Assembly: GCA_029339195.1 (NCBI GenBank)
Contig: JAPTJF010000216.1
Location: 1 to 64,000 of the forward strand
DNA length: 64,000 nt
Source: Micractinium sp. NFX-FRZ
Taxonomy: Eukaryota; Chlorophyta; Trebouxiophyceae; Chlorellales; Chlorellaceae
Reading direction: 5' to 3'
Part shown: positions 1 through 9,770 of the stretch, one piece after another
Layout: every line of letters starts with the position of its first letter
How positions within the stretch are numbered: the stretch's first letter is position 1
Program-made: the position numbers and the translations under genes
Notes under the pieces: model-generated
What the model saw: only the letters and a program-made list of their open reading frames with translations
Database searches by the model: none
Told to the model about the DNA's origin: nothing

Positions 1-690
1 GTCACCACATCCCAGGACTGCTGCCAGCTGTGCGCCAAGGAGCCCAAGTGCGGCGCCTGGACCTGGAACCCGCGCTATGACAGCGTGTGCCTGCTCAAGG
101 TGGGGGGGAGGGAGGGGAGGGCTGTTGCTGGCGAAGGGAAGGGGGGTTGCCCCTGGCTGCTGCTGCCTGTGCCCCTGCTCGGAGCATGCAGCCGTCAGCA
201 GCCGTACCCTGCCCTGCCCCTCTCATCCTACCTGCCTTCCTCCCTCTGTGTGTGTGCCTGTGTGTGCAGAAGTCGAGCGGCTACAATGCAACGGCTGTGA
301 CGGACCCGAACTTCCAGGTGCGCGCAGCTTGGGGGCGGGGGGGGGGGCAGGGTGTGCATGCTGTGGCAGGTCGGCTATTTCACAGGCCCTGCCTACCGGG
401 TGTGCACTCAGCCCTGGCAGGGGTGGAGAGGGGCAGGGCAGGGTGTGCGAGCTGCCCAGGTGTCCACATCAACGCAGCAGCCTCACCATGCTCGTGACTG
501 CAAGGCATGCAGCAAGGCATGCCAGCTTTCCATGCTCTGCCCTGCTCACTGGGCTGTCGGCACCGCACACACACGTGCCACCCGACTCACTGGCCTGTCC
601 TACCCCCCGCCGCTGCTATGTCAACAGGGCTTGCTGTCCGGTGTGGTGTACAACGCCGGCAGCAGCACGCCACGCAAGACCACACCTTGA
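1..690 (+). CDS. PAN/Apple-type cysteine-rich protein, 3' end (partial)
   Basis: Three terminal exons: 1..99, 270..317 and 628..690 (stop TGA), all joining in phase 0 with GT-AG borders. The first begins inside a Cys-rich module with CCQLCAKEPKCGAWTWNPR, the Cys/aromatic pattern of PAN/Apple-like domains (paired Cys, then a W-W core). Such modules usually act in extracellular protein or carbohydrate binding. The final exons encode a short, uncharacterised tail ending RKTTP. The gene starts outside the window, so signal peptide, membrane anchor and total length are unknown. The receptor-like kinase at 9771 carries similar modules (for example ACCRACRAAAPGCNVWNW), so the two may be related, but this tail has no kinase domain. 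Confidence 0.6.
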
Positions 691-1169
691 CGAGCGCAGC
701 AGCAACAGCAACAGGCTTCCGCCGAGCGTCCACGCTGCCGCCAGCGTGGTGTGGGTGCAGCCGCCTTCCGCCGAGCGCAGACGCTCCGCCAGCATTCCAT
801 GGCAGAGCGCTGGTTTGAACCCTCGCTTTTTACCCCCCTATTCCCCTTGCTTGCTCGTTCTCTTTCTCACGATGTCACCTCAGGGCACTGTCTCCCTCAT
901 TGCACTGCTTTTCCCTGGCCCTGCGCTACCCTCCACGCTCCCAGTGAATGTCATCTCCCTCTGGCTACCCTTTGTGTTCCCTCCCTACCCCTCTCCAGCC
1001 CCAAGTCAGTTCTTCACAGCCCCCGCCACTGTGTGGGCACTTCAGCACACTGTACACGCTCATTATCACAGCTCCCCGGGTCGCTGAGCACCCGCCTGCC
1101 CTGCCCAGTCTACCAGTGTACTTTACCCCCCTTCCACCCTACCGTACTGATTGAAATGGCCTGCACGAT

Positions 1170-1174
1170 TGTAA
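1170..1174 (+). terminator. TGTAA polyadenylation signal of the PAN gene
   Basis: TGTAA is the usual poly(A) signal of chlorophyte nuclear genes. It lies about 480 nt after the stop at 690. Confidence 0.5.
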
Positions 1175-1187
1175 GCGTGGTCTAGAA

Positions 1188-1192
1188 TTACA
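1188..1192 (-). terminator. TGTAA polyadenylation signal of the gamma-CA gene
   Basis: TTACA on the plus strand reads TGTAA on the minus strand, about 310 nt after the gamma-CA stop. It lies only 13 bp from the opposing signal. Confidence 0.5.
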
Positions 1193-1499
1193 AACAGCGG
1201 CAGGGGTCCAGTGAAGTGTGTTGCAGCGGGGGGAGTGTTGGAGCAGAGAGCAGCAAGGGGAGAGGGAGCAAACAAAAAGAAAAGTGGGACAAGTGTACTG
1301 TGGTGCACCATCCGCGGGGGCAGGCTGTGGCGTCAGCCGCTTGCCTGGCCCCAACGGAACTCAGGGCAAGAGAGACAACAGCGCGACTGATGCGGCACCG
1401 TATGAGCCGTACCCAGCCGCTCTGTGCAGCAGCGCTTGTTGCAGCAGCGCTCAGCGCTCAGCGCGGCATCTCCGTCTGTCAAGGACTGACGCTGCCCCC

Positions 1500-3341
1500 T
1501 CACGCCAGCAGCCCCTTCTCCGCCGCCAGCTGCTCCAGGCTCTTGCCCGTCTCCGCCGCATGCTCCCCCGCCAGCTTGGCGTAGTGCTCAGCCGACTCGG
1601 TCAGGAACTGCGACTCCTCCGCCTTCAGCTTGCGCAGGAAGACGGCGGGGTTGCCTGGGGGAGGGGGGAACACAGGGAAGGAGAGGGTAAGCTGCTGCTG
1701 AATCGGCGCAGGCAGGGAGACGGCGGGTGCTTGCCGGGACGGGGGGAAGAGGGGCCAGCAACAGTGCTGCAGTTGTGTGAGTGAGGCGGAGCAACACTCC
1801 TTCAGTTCAGCTTGCGGGCGGTAAGGGCCCCTGACTTGAGCTCGCTTGAGACGAAGCACGACAACACTGCCAACCCTCCTGCATGCCAGCGGGGCCCCAG
1901 GGAAGCAGGCTCACCTCCCCAGATCTCCCCAGACTTGACCACCGTGCCGGGCGCCACCACCGAGCCGGCTGCCACCATGGCGCCCTCCTCTACCTGCAGC
2001 AGTGGGCAGCAAGGGGCGGGCAGCAGGCGGTTGTTGTGGCTCAGCGGCCTGCACTGTGCGGTGAGCCTGCTGATGTGGCCTTGTCGCACTGCAGGCGGTG
2101 GAAGGCCACACTGCAGCAGAGGTGCGCCACCGGCCGCCACCCATGCGCAGCACACCGCATCCTGCCTCTGCTGCAGGGACAGCGGCACGTCATGCCCCCA
2201 ACAGCTTGCCCCGAAAAAACGGTCTGCTGCGCTATCAACGTACTGCCGCACAACTCTGTTTCTTCCTCGTACGCAGCCTAGCAGCTGGCCACGCCCCTGC
2301 TCCACCCTGCTCACCCTTTCCTTGCTGCCCGGAGCCCAACAGGGCCCCCGTGGCCGCATCAAACACCCTCAACCCGCTGTGTCACCCACCCATCTTGCAG
2401 CCTCCCATCCCTGCCCTCTCAGCTCACACGGACCCCCCCAGTAGCGTGCCGATGAGTACCCTCACATACACAAAACCGTGCAGCTGCCAGCCGTCCCTGC
2501 CCTCCCAGCTCACCACGGACCCCTCCAGCAGCGTGGCCGCCATGCCGATGAGCGCCTTGTCGCCCACCGTGCAGCCATGCAAGCTGGCCTGGTGCCCAAT
2601 GGTCACCATGCGCCCAATGACAGTGTCCGCGCTGTGGCTGCCCAGGTAGTCTGCTGCCGTGCCAATCACGCAGCCATCCTGCACATTGGTCTTGTCGCCA
2701 ATCGTCACGCTGCCGCTGTCGGCTGCAGGCACGGAAGGGATTCAGAGTATGGTGCAGGCAAGGAAGTTGGTGTGTGCGTGAAAGTCTGCTGCTATCTAAC
2801 AGGCACCAGTGGCAAGCATGCAGCAGTGCTGGCGCAGGGTCATACAGCACCAATCGATGCTCCCGGTTGCTGCACAAACAAGCCCACGCAGCGCAGACGG
2901 CCGCCCGGCCGCCGCCGCCCGCCGCCGCCAGCGCATATGTGCTCACCCCTGATCACGCTGCCGTAGAACACGCTGGAGTTGCTGCCCAGCTTGACGTCGC
3001 CAACCACGGTCGCGCTGGGCGCAACAAAGGCGCCACTGCCAACGCTGGGGGTCTTGCCCAGCAGCGGGGCCAGCGTGCGGTGGCGGTTCACTGCGGAGCG
3101 GGGGGCGGATGGGGAAGGTGTGGGCCGGGCTCCAGGAAGCCAGACAAGACAGGGTTCGGGCAGGGCACGGCGTGAAGCGTGAGCCCCCGCCGCTACCCTG
3201 CAGCCCTCTTCCCCTTGCTATCGGCAAATAAGCGCACTCACGCTCTTCTCTGAACGCCCACCGCCCCTGCAGGGTGCAGCCCAGCCGGTCCAGCGCCAGG
3301 CCAGTTTCCCGCAGAGCCTTGCCCAGCGTCCGTAGCGCCAT
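1500..3341 (-). CDS. CAG: Gamma-type carbonic anhydrase, mitochondrial complex I subunit type
   Basis: Exons (minus strand): 3242..3341, 2947..3090, 2514..2722, 1915..1993, 1500..1654; 687 nt, 228 aa. All phases agree. The N-terminus (MALRTLGKALRETG) fits plant and algal complex I gamma-CAs, which form the matrix-exposed heterotrimer of mitochondrial NADH dehydrogenase. A left-handed beta-helix follows, with hexapeptide turns such as PSATVVGDVKLGSNSSVFYG, VTIGHQASLHGCTVGDKALI and MVAAGSVVAPGTVVKSGEIW, then the family C-terminus (NPAVFLRKLKAEE). The two zinc-ligand histidines in TIGHQASLHG are present. The first ligand, normally in the LVH segment after NxQD, is replaced: NVQDGCVIGTA has Gly there. 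It may therefore be structural rather than catalytic, as proposed for gamma-CA-like subunits. The stop of ATG18 lies 216 bp upstream on the same strand. Confidence 0.9.
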
Positions 3342-3520
3342 GGCGTCCAATGCGTGAGGCACGGGCCTGGCACAAGCGCGATGGCGCGATCGCAGCAAGC
3401 AGGAGCAGCGGCGCCGCCGCCACCGCCAGCGGAGCACAGCGGGCGGGCGCCATGGAGCACCAAATGTGTACTTGTGCATACCCAGCACAGACAGAGATAA
3501 TCTTCTGTTGGGTGGTGTCA

Positions 3521-3525
3521 TTACA
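3521..3525 (-). terminator. TGTAA polyadenylation signal of ATG18
   Basis: Minus-strand TGTAA 32 nt after the ATG18 stop. It implies a very short 3' UTR before the tandem gamma-CA gene starting at 3341. Confidence 0.4.
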
Positions 3526-3556
3526 CGGCAGCTGGCTTTGCAAGCACACTCTCCCG

Positions 3557-6374
3557 CTATCGTGCCGCAGCTGCACCGCCGCCGCCGCGCGCCGCCGCCA
3601 GGCTCCACTCGCCTTCGAGCGAATACCGCAGGCTGCCGCTGCCGCCGTCGGCACCCGCCGCCGCTGCCGCGGAAGGCAGGTCGAGACAGAAGCTGTACAG
3701 CACGCCCTCCCCAGTGGCCACCACCAGCTGCGTCTCCCGCTCATCCCCCGCCACCGCCCCGCTGCTCTCCGTGCCTGCTGCCTCCAGCACCTCCTGCCGT
3801 ACTGCGCAGATCGCAGCATGGCTGCGGCCCGGCAGCCGCACTGTGGCCAGCGGGCGCTGGGGCTCCAGCACACCAGGGATCACCGCGGACAGCAGGGACA
3901 GGGAGGCTCGCGCCGCTGGGTGCCTGCAGCGGTCGCCCGATGGCGTACGGATGGGTGGAAGGCAGGGGGCAGAGCAGGGCGTCATTTTGCATCATACACG
4001 TGGTGCAGCCGAGGGGATGACAAGCTGAGAGTGGAGATGGCAAGGATGTTGGCCTTTGTTGAATTGAAGTCTCCTGCTGCCCTGCTGATGGCGGCACTGA
4101 CCCTTTGCAGGGGTAACCTCCCGGGGGCCACACGCAGGCCCACCGCAGCGCACTGCCCCTGACCAGCCCCTGCCCACCTGCCGGGGCCGTGCAGTTGGAA
4201 GATGTGGATGGTGCCGTGGTCTGACGCGGCGCACAGCAGGCGTGGCTGCACCGCCGGGGGCGAGAAGGCGAGGCAGGTGATGGTGGCGGGGGTGCTGCCG
4301 CGCCGGAACTCCAGCACCTTGTCCTCGCTGCGCCGCACCTGCGGGACAGGCGGGGGCAGGGTTTGTTGTCATGACGCACAGCACAGCACAGCAGTGCACA
4401 GCACAGCTGTCGGGCCGCAGCAGCATCTGCGCAACTCGTGCCCCCCCGCCCTTGCTGGCCTTCCTCCCACCCACCCCACCCCAACCCCATCATCACCAGT
4501 GCGCCTCACCGCATGCACCCGCACCACCGTCCCCTTCTTGGAGGCTGTGGCCAGCAGCGCCCCCTCCTCATCCCACGCCATCACCGTCTGCAGGCAGGCA
4601 GGCAGGCAGAGCAGCAGTAAAGGCAGCAGGGAGGGCGTGGCCCCTGCCAGGTTTATGACAGCCACAGTGCGGGGCACCGGCATGCACAGTCACCCATGCC
4701 GCAGCCCATGCACAGCATGCGAACCCCGCCGCTTCTTGCCGCCTGTGCCCCGTCCTCCCCAAACCAGACACACACAAGCATCCCCTCCCATCACCTGCCA
4801 ACACCTCCCCTCACACCACTCACCACCGGCGCCTTGTGCGCCTCCAGCTCGCACAGCACGTCCACGGACCCCCCCGCCTTGGCCAGGTCCCACACCCGCA
4901 CCGCGCCCCCCTCCGCGGGCAGCGCCAGCAGGCAGGGCGCCCCCGGGTGGTCGCCGGCGGGGGCGCCGGGCGTCAGCGCCGCCAGGCCGCGCGGGTTGGG
5001 CGGCGTGTCCAGCGTGCCCAGCAGGGCCAGCGACTCGAGGTCGTACACAAAGGCGCGCCGCTCCAGCACCGCCACCAGCCTGCGGGGGTTGGGGGTGGGC
5101 TGGTAGATGGTGACGCGGGAGTAGCAGTGATGTTGCAGGGGCAGGTCCCGGCATGGCCCCACCCTCGTCCCACACGTCTCTGCACCCTCAAAATGCCGCA
5201 CCCAAGTGCTGCCTGCCCCCTCAAACTCCCAAACTGGCCTCACCTACCCCACCACTGAACACCTGCTCATGGGTCCCCACTCCCAAACCACTCCCCCCCC
5301 ACCCCCCCGCACCGCTTGCGGTTCAGCTGCACCCCCAGCACGGAGGATGGGAAGGAGAGGGACTGGATGACCGAGTTGGAGTGTGTGTTGAGCAGCGTGA
5401 GCTTGCGGGGCGTCAGGTGCGGCTGCTCTCCCGCCCCCACAAAGGCCACCAGGCTTGTGCAAAACAGCATGTGGGCGCAGCTGCAGGGGGGGAGAGGTGC
5501 TGGGGTTTGTGTGGTGGGCAGGGGCAGAGAGCTCCAGGTGCCAGGCAGGGGGAACTGGCAGAGGCAAGAGAGCAGGGACATCTGGAGACATCCAAAGGAG
5601 CATCGCGCAAGAGGCGGCAACAGGGGCCAGGAGGAGGAGGAGGTGCTGCCGCCTTGGCTCCTGTCATCCTATGCAGCATGCTTTCACGCAGCACCCGACT
5701 CACAGCTGCTAGCCCTTGTACTGCACTCACAGCTACTAGCAATGAACGGCTCAAAACACGTGTGTGCAGCAGTATGGAGAGGGAGCGCGGCAGGGCGGGC
5801 ACAGCGTGCGGCACCTGATGGCGCCCAGCGGCAGGTCCAGGCACGTCTGGTGCATGGTCAGGTTGAAGATGCGTATGCCGTGGAAGTCGGCGATGGAGCA
5901 GCAGCTGCAGGGGGTGGCGGGGGAGGGAGCAGTCATTGTACAAATGCTTCCAAGATTGTTTTGAACTAAAAGGTAACTGCCGTGGGATGGAGTGACTAGG
6001 TGGCGACAGGAGCCTCCGTGCTAGGGTTCTGAGCCGGAGCAGTGCGGGCACATGCCAAAGGGAGCATCAGAGGTGGCCTGCTGTGCTGCAACCCCAATCC
6101 AATCTGCTGCCCTTGCACAGGATGCCTTGGTTCACAGGGGTGCTGTCCTGCCCGAGTCGCCGGTGCCTTGAAGCTGAACACCGCTTGCTGCCGGCCCCCG
6201 CCGCCTCTCCAGCAGTGTGGGCCCCCCGCTCTCCTACTACCCCGGCGCACAGCGCAGCCCATACACTTGATCACCGCGCCCAATAGGAGGTGAGCCCCGG
6301 CAGGCTTGCCTTCGGTCCTGGTTGAAACAGAGGAACAGAGTGCCCGCGGCGCCCAGGTCTATGCGCAGAGACAT
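3557..6374 (-). CDS. ATG18: ATG18/WIPI-family PROPPIN (autophagy WD40 protein)
   Basis: Exons (minus strand): 6310..6374, 5815..5904, 5313..5480, 4824..5079, 4510..4587, 4178..4338, 3557..3923; 1185 nt, 394 aa. A seven-bladed propeller matching WIPI3/WDR45-type ATG18: blade 1 LFLCFNQDR then [15 protein letters not shown], then [48 protein letters not shown] and [15 protein letters not shown]. The diagnostic phosphoinositide-binding FRRG motif follows (EFRRGST), then [11 protein letters not shown]. PROPPINs bind PI3P/PI(3,5)P2 and recruit ATG2 to autophagic or vacuolar membranes. Start choice: the short first exon gives the conserved FNQD strand in frame only if intron 1 uses a GC donor (AAG|GCAAGC). 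The gene is divergent from the RNase M5-like gene, with 271 bp between start codons. Confidence 0.9.
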
Positions 6375-6645
6375 CGCGACCGACTTATCCAGTTCCGGTG
6401 GGCTCTATACACGGCCAGATTGCTGGTTTGCGAGAGTTCGCCCTGCCAACCTGGCTGCCACGAGGCAATTGGGCGCCACGAGGCTGTTTGCACACGGGAT
6501 AGTTGGCTGTGAGGCATGTTCTGTATTGTCATTGCGTGCAGTGGCCGTCATCCCGTGTCGGCCGTCGGGCACTATAGTCTGCTCGCTTGGCACGTTTGCC
6601 AGCCTCCCAGGCATCCTCTTGTCGGCTTCAGCAGGTTCTAGAACA
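6375..6645. promoter_or_regulatory. Probable bidirectional promoter/5' UTR region
   Basis: The 271 bp between the divergent starts of ATG18 (minus) and the RNase M5-like gene (plus). No obvious TATA box. It is assigned by position only, and an open plus-strand frame runs through it. Confidence 0.35.
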
Positions 6646-9005
6646 ATGCAGAGGAGCCTCGTTTTCCGGCAGGTGGAGGGGCCACATGCGCCGCAATGCA
6701 GCCGCAATGCAGCCAGAGGCTGGCCTGCGAGGCGGACCATGACGCCACAAGCTCAAATGGACGCATTTGACCAGGAGGGCGCCGCCTCACAACCTACTGA
6801 CAGCCGCCAGCAGGTGGCGGTGCCTCGGACGGCCAGGCCGCCACGACAGGAGCAGCCACTGCGGCAGCAGAGGCAGCAGCCAGGGCCCCAGCAGGTTGAG
6901 CGGCAGTTGCATGGGCAGCAGACGCCGCAGCAGCTGGCGCCCCAGCAGCCGGGGCAGCAGTGGGAGCCGCAGGCACGGGCCCAGCAGGGTTGGCAGCCAC
7001 AGGCACGGAGGCAGCAGCTGCCAGTGGAGCCACAGCAGCTGCGGCAGCAAGCCCAGCAGCAGCAGGCAGCCCAGCAGCGGCAGCAAGCCCAACAGCAGCA
7101 GCAAGCCCAGCAGCAGCAGCAAGCCCAGCAGCGGTTGCCAGAACAGCAGCAGCAGGCGCAGCAGCAGGCGCAGCAGGGGCAGCCAGCCCAGCCGCACCAG
7201 CAGGCTCAGCAGCGGCAGCCAGCACAGCAGGTGCGGCAGCAATTGCAACCGCGGCAGGCACAGGCATGGCAGGCCCAAGGGCAGCAGGAGCAGCAGCGGC
7301 AGCCACAGGCACGGCAGCCGCAACGGCAGCAGGAGCAGCAGCGGCAGCCACAGGCACGGCAGCCGCACGGGCAGCAGGAGCAGCAGCGGCAGCCGCAGGC
7401 AGAGCAGCCACACGGGCAGCCGCCGCGGCGGCAGGCACGGCCGCAAGGGGGACAGCCGCAGGCGCGGGCGCAGGGGCAGCGGCAGGGGTACTTGGTGGTA
7501 GTGGAAGGGGTGAATGATATGCGGGCGGTGCAGCGGGCCGCCCCTGGCGCCGCAGTATACGTGCTCGGAACCTCCACCGCCGCCGGCAATCCACGCCTGC
7601 TGCAGGCAAGTGCGGGGCAGCGGCAGCGCCGGCGCGGCGCCGCTGGATGCAGCTGTTGAGGAGGGGGGATGAGCGGGCACAACTTATGTCCCTCTCCTTC
7701 TGGTCTCCAAAATATCCCTCTGGCATTTTGTTGCACCCTGGCCTGCCTGGGCGCCGCCCTCACCACCCCACCCCCACTCACACCCATGCACACGCTCCCC
7801 CTTCCGCCCCGCAGGACCTGGCGGCAGCGGCCTCTCAGTTCCAAGGCATGATTGTCCTCACTGACCCAGACGTGGCAGGGCGCCAGGCCCGCCGCCTGCT
7901 GGACGAACACCTGCCGGGGTGCCTGCACGCCTTCCTCCCATCCCCACTGGCCACTGCCGGCGCCGCCACCAAGTGAGGGCCATGGAAAGGGGTCGCACAA
8001 GGGGTGGTGGCTCCACTTTGGAGAGGGCGCGTGAGGAGGGGCCATGAGACGGGCGGGAGCAGCGGATGACTATGTGAAGATTGCACTCATTCAGAAAGAG
8101 TTTTCCTGAGAACAACGTGTGTCTCATGCGCAGCAGCAGGCAGCCTCTCCGACCAGTCACTTCGGCTTGGCAGGCCGCTTCTCTACATCCCCACTGCCTT
8201 GCCTACACACATCATGCCCCACGCCCCCCCACCTGAACCTCCACCCACACCCCACGCTGCTCGCACCCATCCCTCCCTCCCGCAATGCAGGTATCACGAG
8301 GAAGGCAACGTGGGCGTGGAGCATGCGGCCCCCGAGCACATCAGGGCAGCGCTGTCCGCGCCCCGCCGCAGCGAACCGCAGCGCCAGCTGTTCAGCCGGG
8401 ACCAGCTGCTGGGGTGGGGCCTGGTGCAGGACTTGCACGCCCGGGTGAGTGGATCGGTGAGGGAGAGGTCCCGTGGCAGTTTCCAGGGCGTGTCCAGGCC
8501 AAGGCCGCGCAGCTGCTGTGCTGGTCTTGCTGGGCTGTCGTGGCAAGCATGCATGCTGAGCTGGTATGGCAAGCGTGCATGCTGAGCTGGCGTGGCGGGG
8601 CGGGGTGGGCACGCGGAGGCAGCCTGGCCAGGGGTGGGGACGCGGGGCGTGTTGCGGGTGTTGTGCCGTGCAGCAGCCTGCTGCTCTGCTGCTGCAGGCA
8701 CTACTCTGCCCAGCCTCCCACCCCACCCCATGCAGCCATGCCTGACCCAGCCCGCCTCTTCCCCACCCCACCCCCCACACCATCCCCTGCCCATGCCCCC
8801 CCCCTCCGTGCAGGGCGGCCAGGTGACTGCACGGCGCTTCCTGGTGGGCGCATACCTGGGGCTGGGCGACTGCGACGGCAAGCAGCTGCAGCGGCAGCTC
8901 AACCGCTATTGCTTCAGCGAGCAAGAGGTGGCGGCGGCGCTGCGCTGGGCCGAGGCGCGCTTGGCGGAGGAGGCAGAGGCGGGCACGGGCGCGCGGCCTG
9001 CATAA
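6646..9005 (+). CDS. RNase M5-like TOPRIM/DUF4093 protein with Gln-rich N-terminus
   Basis: Exons: 6646..7605, 7815..7972, 8291..8444, 8814..9005; 1464 nt, 487 aa. The C-terminal ~210 aa match ribonuclease M5: TOPRIM strand GYLVVVEGVNDMRAV (catalytic Glu), then MIVLTDPDVAGRQARRLL (DxD), CLHAFLPSP, and GNVGVEHAAPEHIRAAL followed by the helical DUF4093-like part ending LGDCDGKQLQRQLNRY. In bacteria RNase M5 matures 5S rRNA, so a chloroplast role is a reasonable inference. Residues ~65-280 are dominated by Gln with Arg, Ala and Pro (CAG-rich tract). The start is uncertain: 6646 gives an Arg-rich, transit-peptide-like MQRSLVFRQ; 6739 is a later option, and the frame is open back to 6322. Intron 1 needs a GC donor (CAG|GCAAGT) to keep the TOPRIM frame. 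Confidence 0.85.
6841..7480 (+). repeat. CAG/CAA-rich low-complexity coding tract
   Basis: Imperfect CAG-centred repeat encoding the poly-Gln-rich region of the RNase M5-like protein. It includes near-identical tandem units around 7276-7400 (blocks of GCAGCAGGAGCAGCAGCGGC followed by AGCCACAGGCACGGCAGCCG). The minus strand reads as long Leu- or Ala-rich open frames, which are artefacts of the repeat. Confidence 0.8.
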
Positions 9006-9770
9006 CGGGGCCGGCCTGCTTGCAAGGACAGGCTGCAGCAGTGGTGCAAGCTTTTGTTGGCTCCACCTTTTTATTTGCATCGAGGATGAGAGCGGGGACT
9101 GACCGAGTGCCAGGTGCACTCCTGATGTGATGAATTTTGGATGCATGGTTTGTGTGCCAAGTGACACAAAGGGTCTGTGGGTTGTTAGAGAGGGATGGGT
9201 CGAGAAAAGGGCTGCTCGAAGTTCAGAGCCTGGTGGACATTTCCCGCGCACATTGCGCAGCTGGCAAGCTCCCCACTGCTGGGGTGGGTGCCAGGCGTGC
9301 CTGGCGAGAGGAGAGGATTCGAGGGGTACTGCGCACTGTGTCTGTCTGGCAGAAGGCGGGCGACGCTTGCAGCCTCGGTGTCCGAGACAGCAGCAGGCCA
9401 AAGATTCATGGATAAACGTATGCATCAATCTTGGCTGCCATGGACTCCATTGAGCTGTAAATACTCAATTTAGGGTGCTACGCGAGCCAAGTACTGCGGC
9501 CAAGCCTGGGCCGAGCGGCTGTGGGGCCGACGACGCACCGCCGCTGGCGGGCAGCCCTTCATGACTGCATGGTGGGCGCCCCGTAGTCCCCCGGATAGCC
9601 GACTAAGCTCGCTGCGAGATGGGGGCACAAGAAGCGGCGTTCTTATTTGCCCAAGCAATGCTTGCGCAAAATGCGCCAGCTGAGCTGGCCGGGGCCAAGG
9701 ATACTGCGCCTCCCCAGGCCGATTTCAAACCAATGTAAACTATGAGGGTCTATCACCACAATGCCGTAGA
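9006..9770. other. 3' UTR of RNase M5-like gene and promoter of the kinase gene
   Basis: No gene seen. A TGTAA signal at 9456-9460 probably ends the RNase M5-like transcript. The remaining ~310 bp should hold the kinase promoter and 5' UTR. Confidence 0.5.
9456..9460 (+). terminator. TGTAA polyadenylation signal
   Basis: About 450 nt downstream of the RNase M5-like stop at 9005, same strand. Confidence 0.45.

Larger units (their letters stand above)
691..1499. other. Convergent 3' UTRs
   Basis: No gene seen. This stretch lies between the stop codons of the plus-strand PAN gene and the minus-strand gamma carbonic anhydrase gene. Candidate poly(A) signals for both strands lie 13 bp apart at 1170-1192. 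Open frames here are GC-driven and lack family similarity. Confidence 0.6.

Noticed and set aside
5996..6283. Minus-strand frame with [12 protein letters not shown] as the first exon of ATG18
   Set aside because: It does not give the conserved FNQD strand or the needed phase. The 6310-6374 exon with a GC donor does both.
6787..7726. Long minus-strand Leu- and Ala-rich open frames opposite the Gln-rich tract
   Set aside because: They are the reverse complement of CAG repeats in other frames, with no domain similarity; the plus strand leads into a conserved TOPRIM domain.
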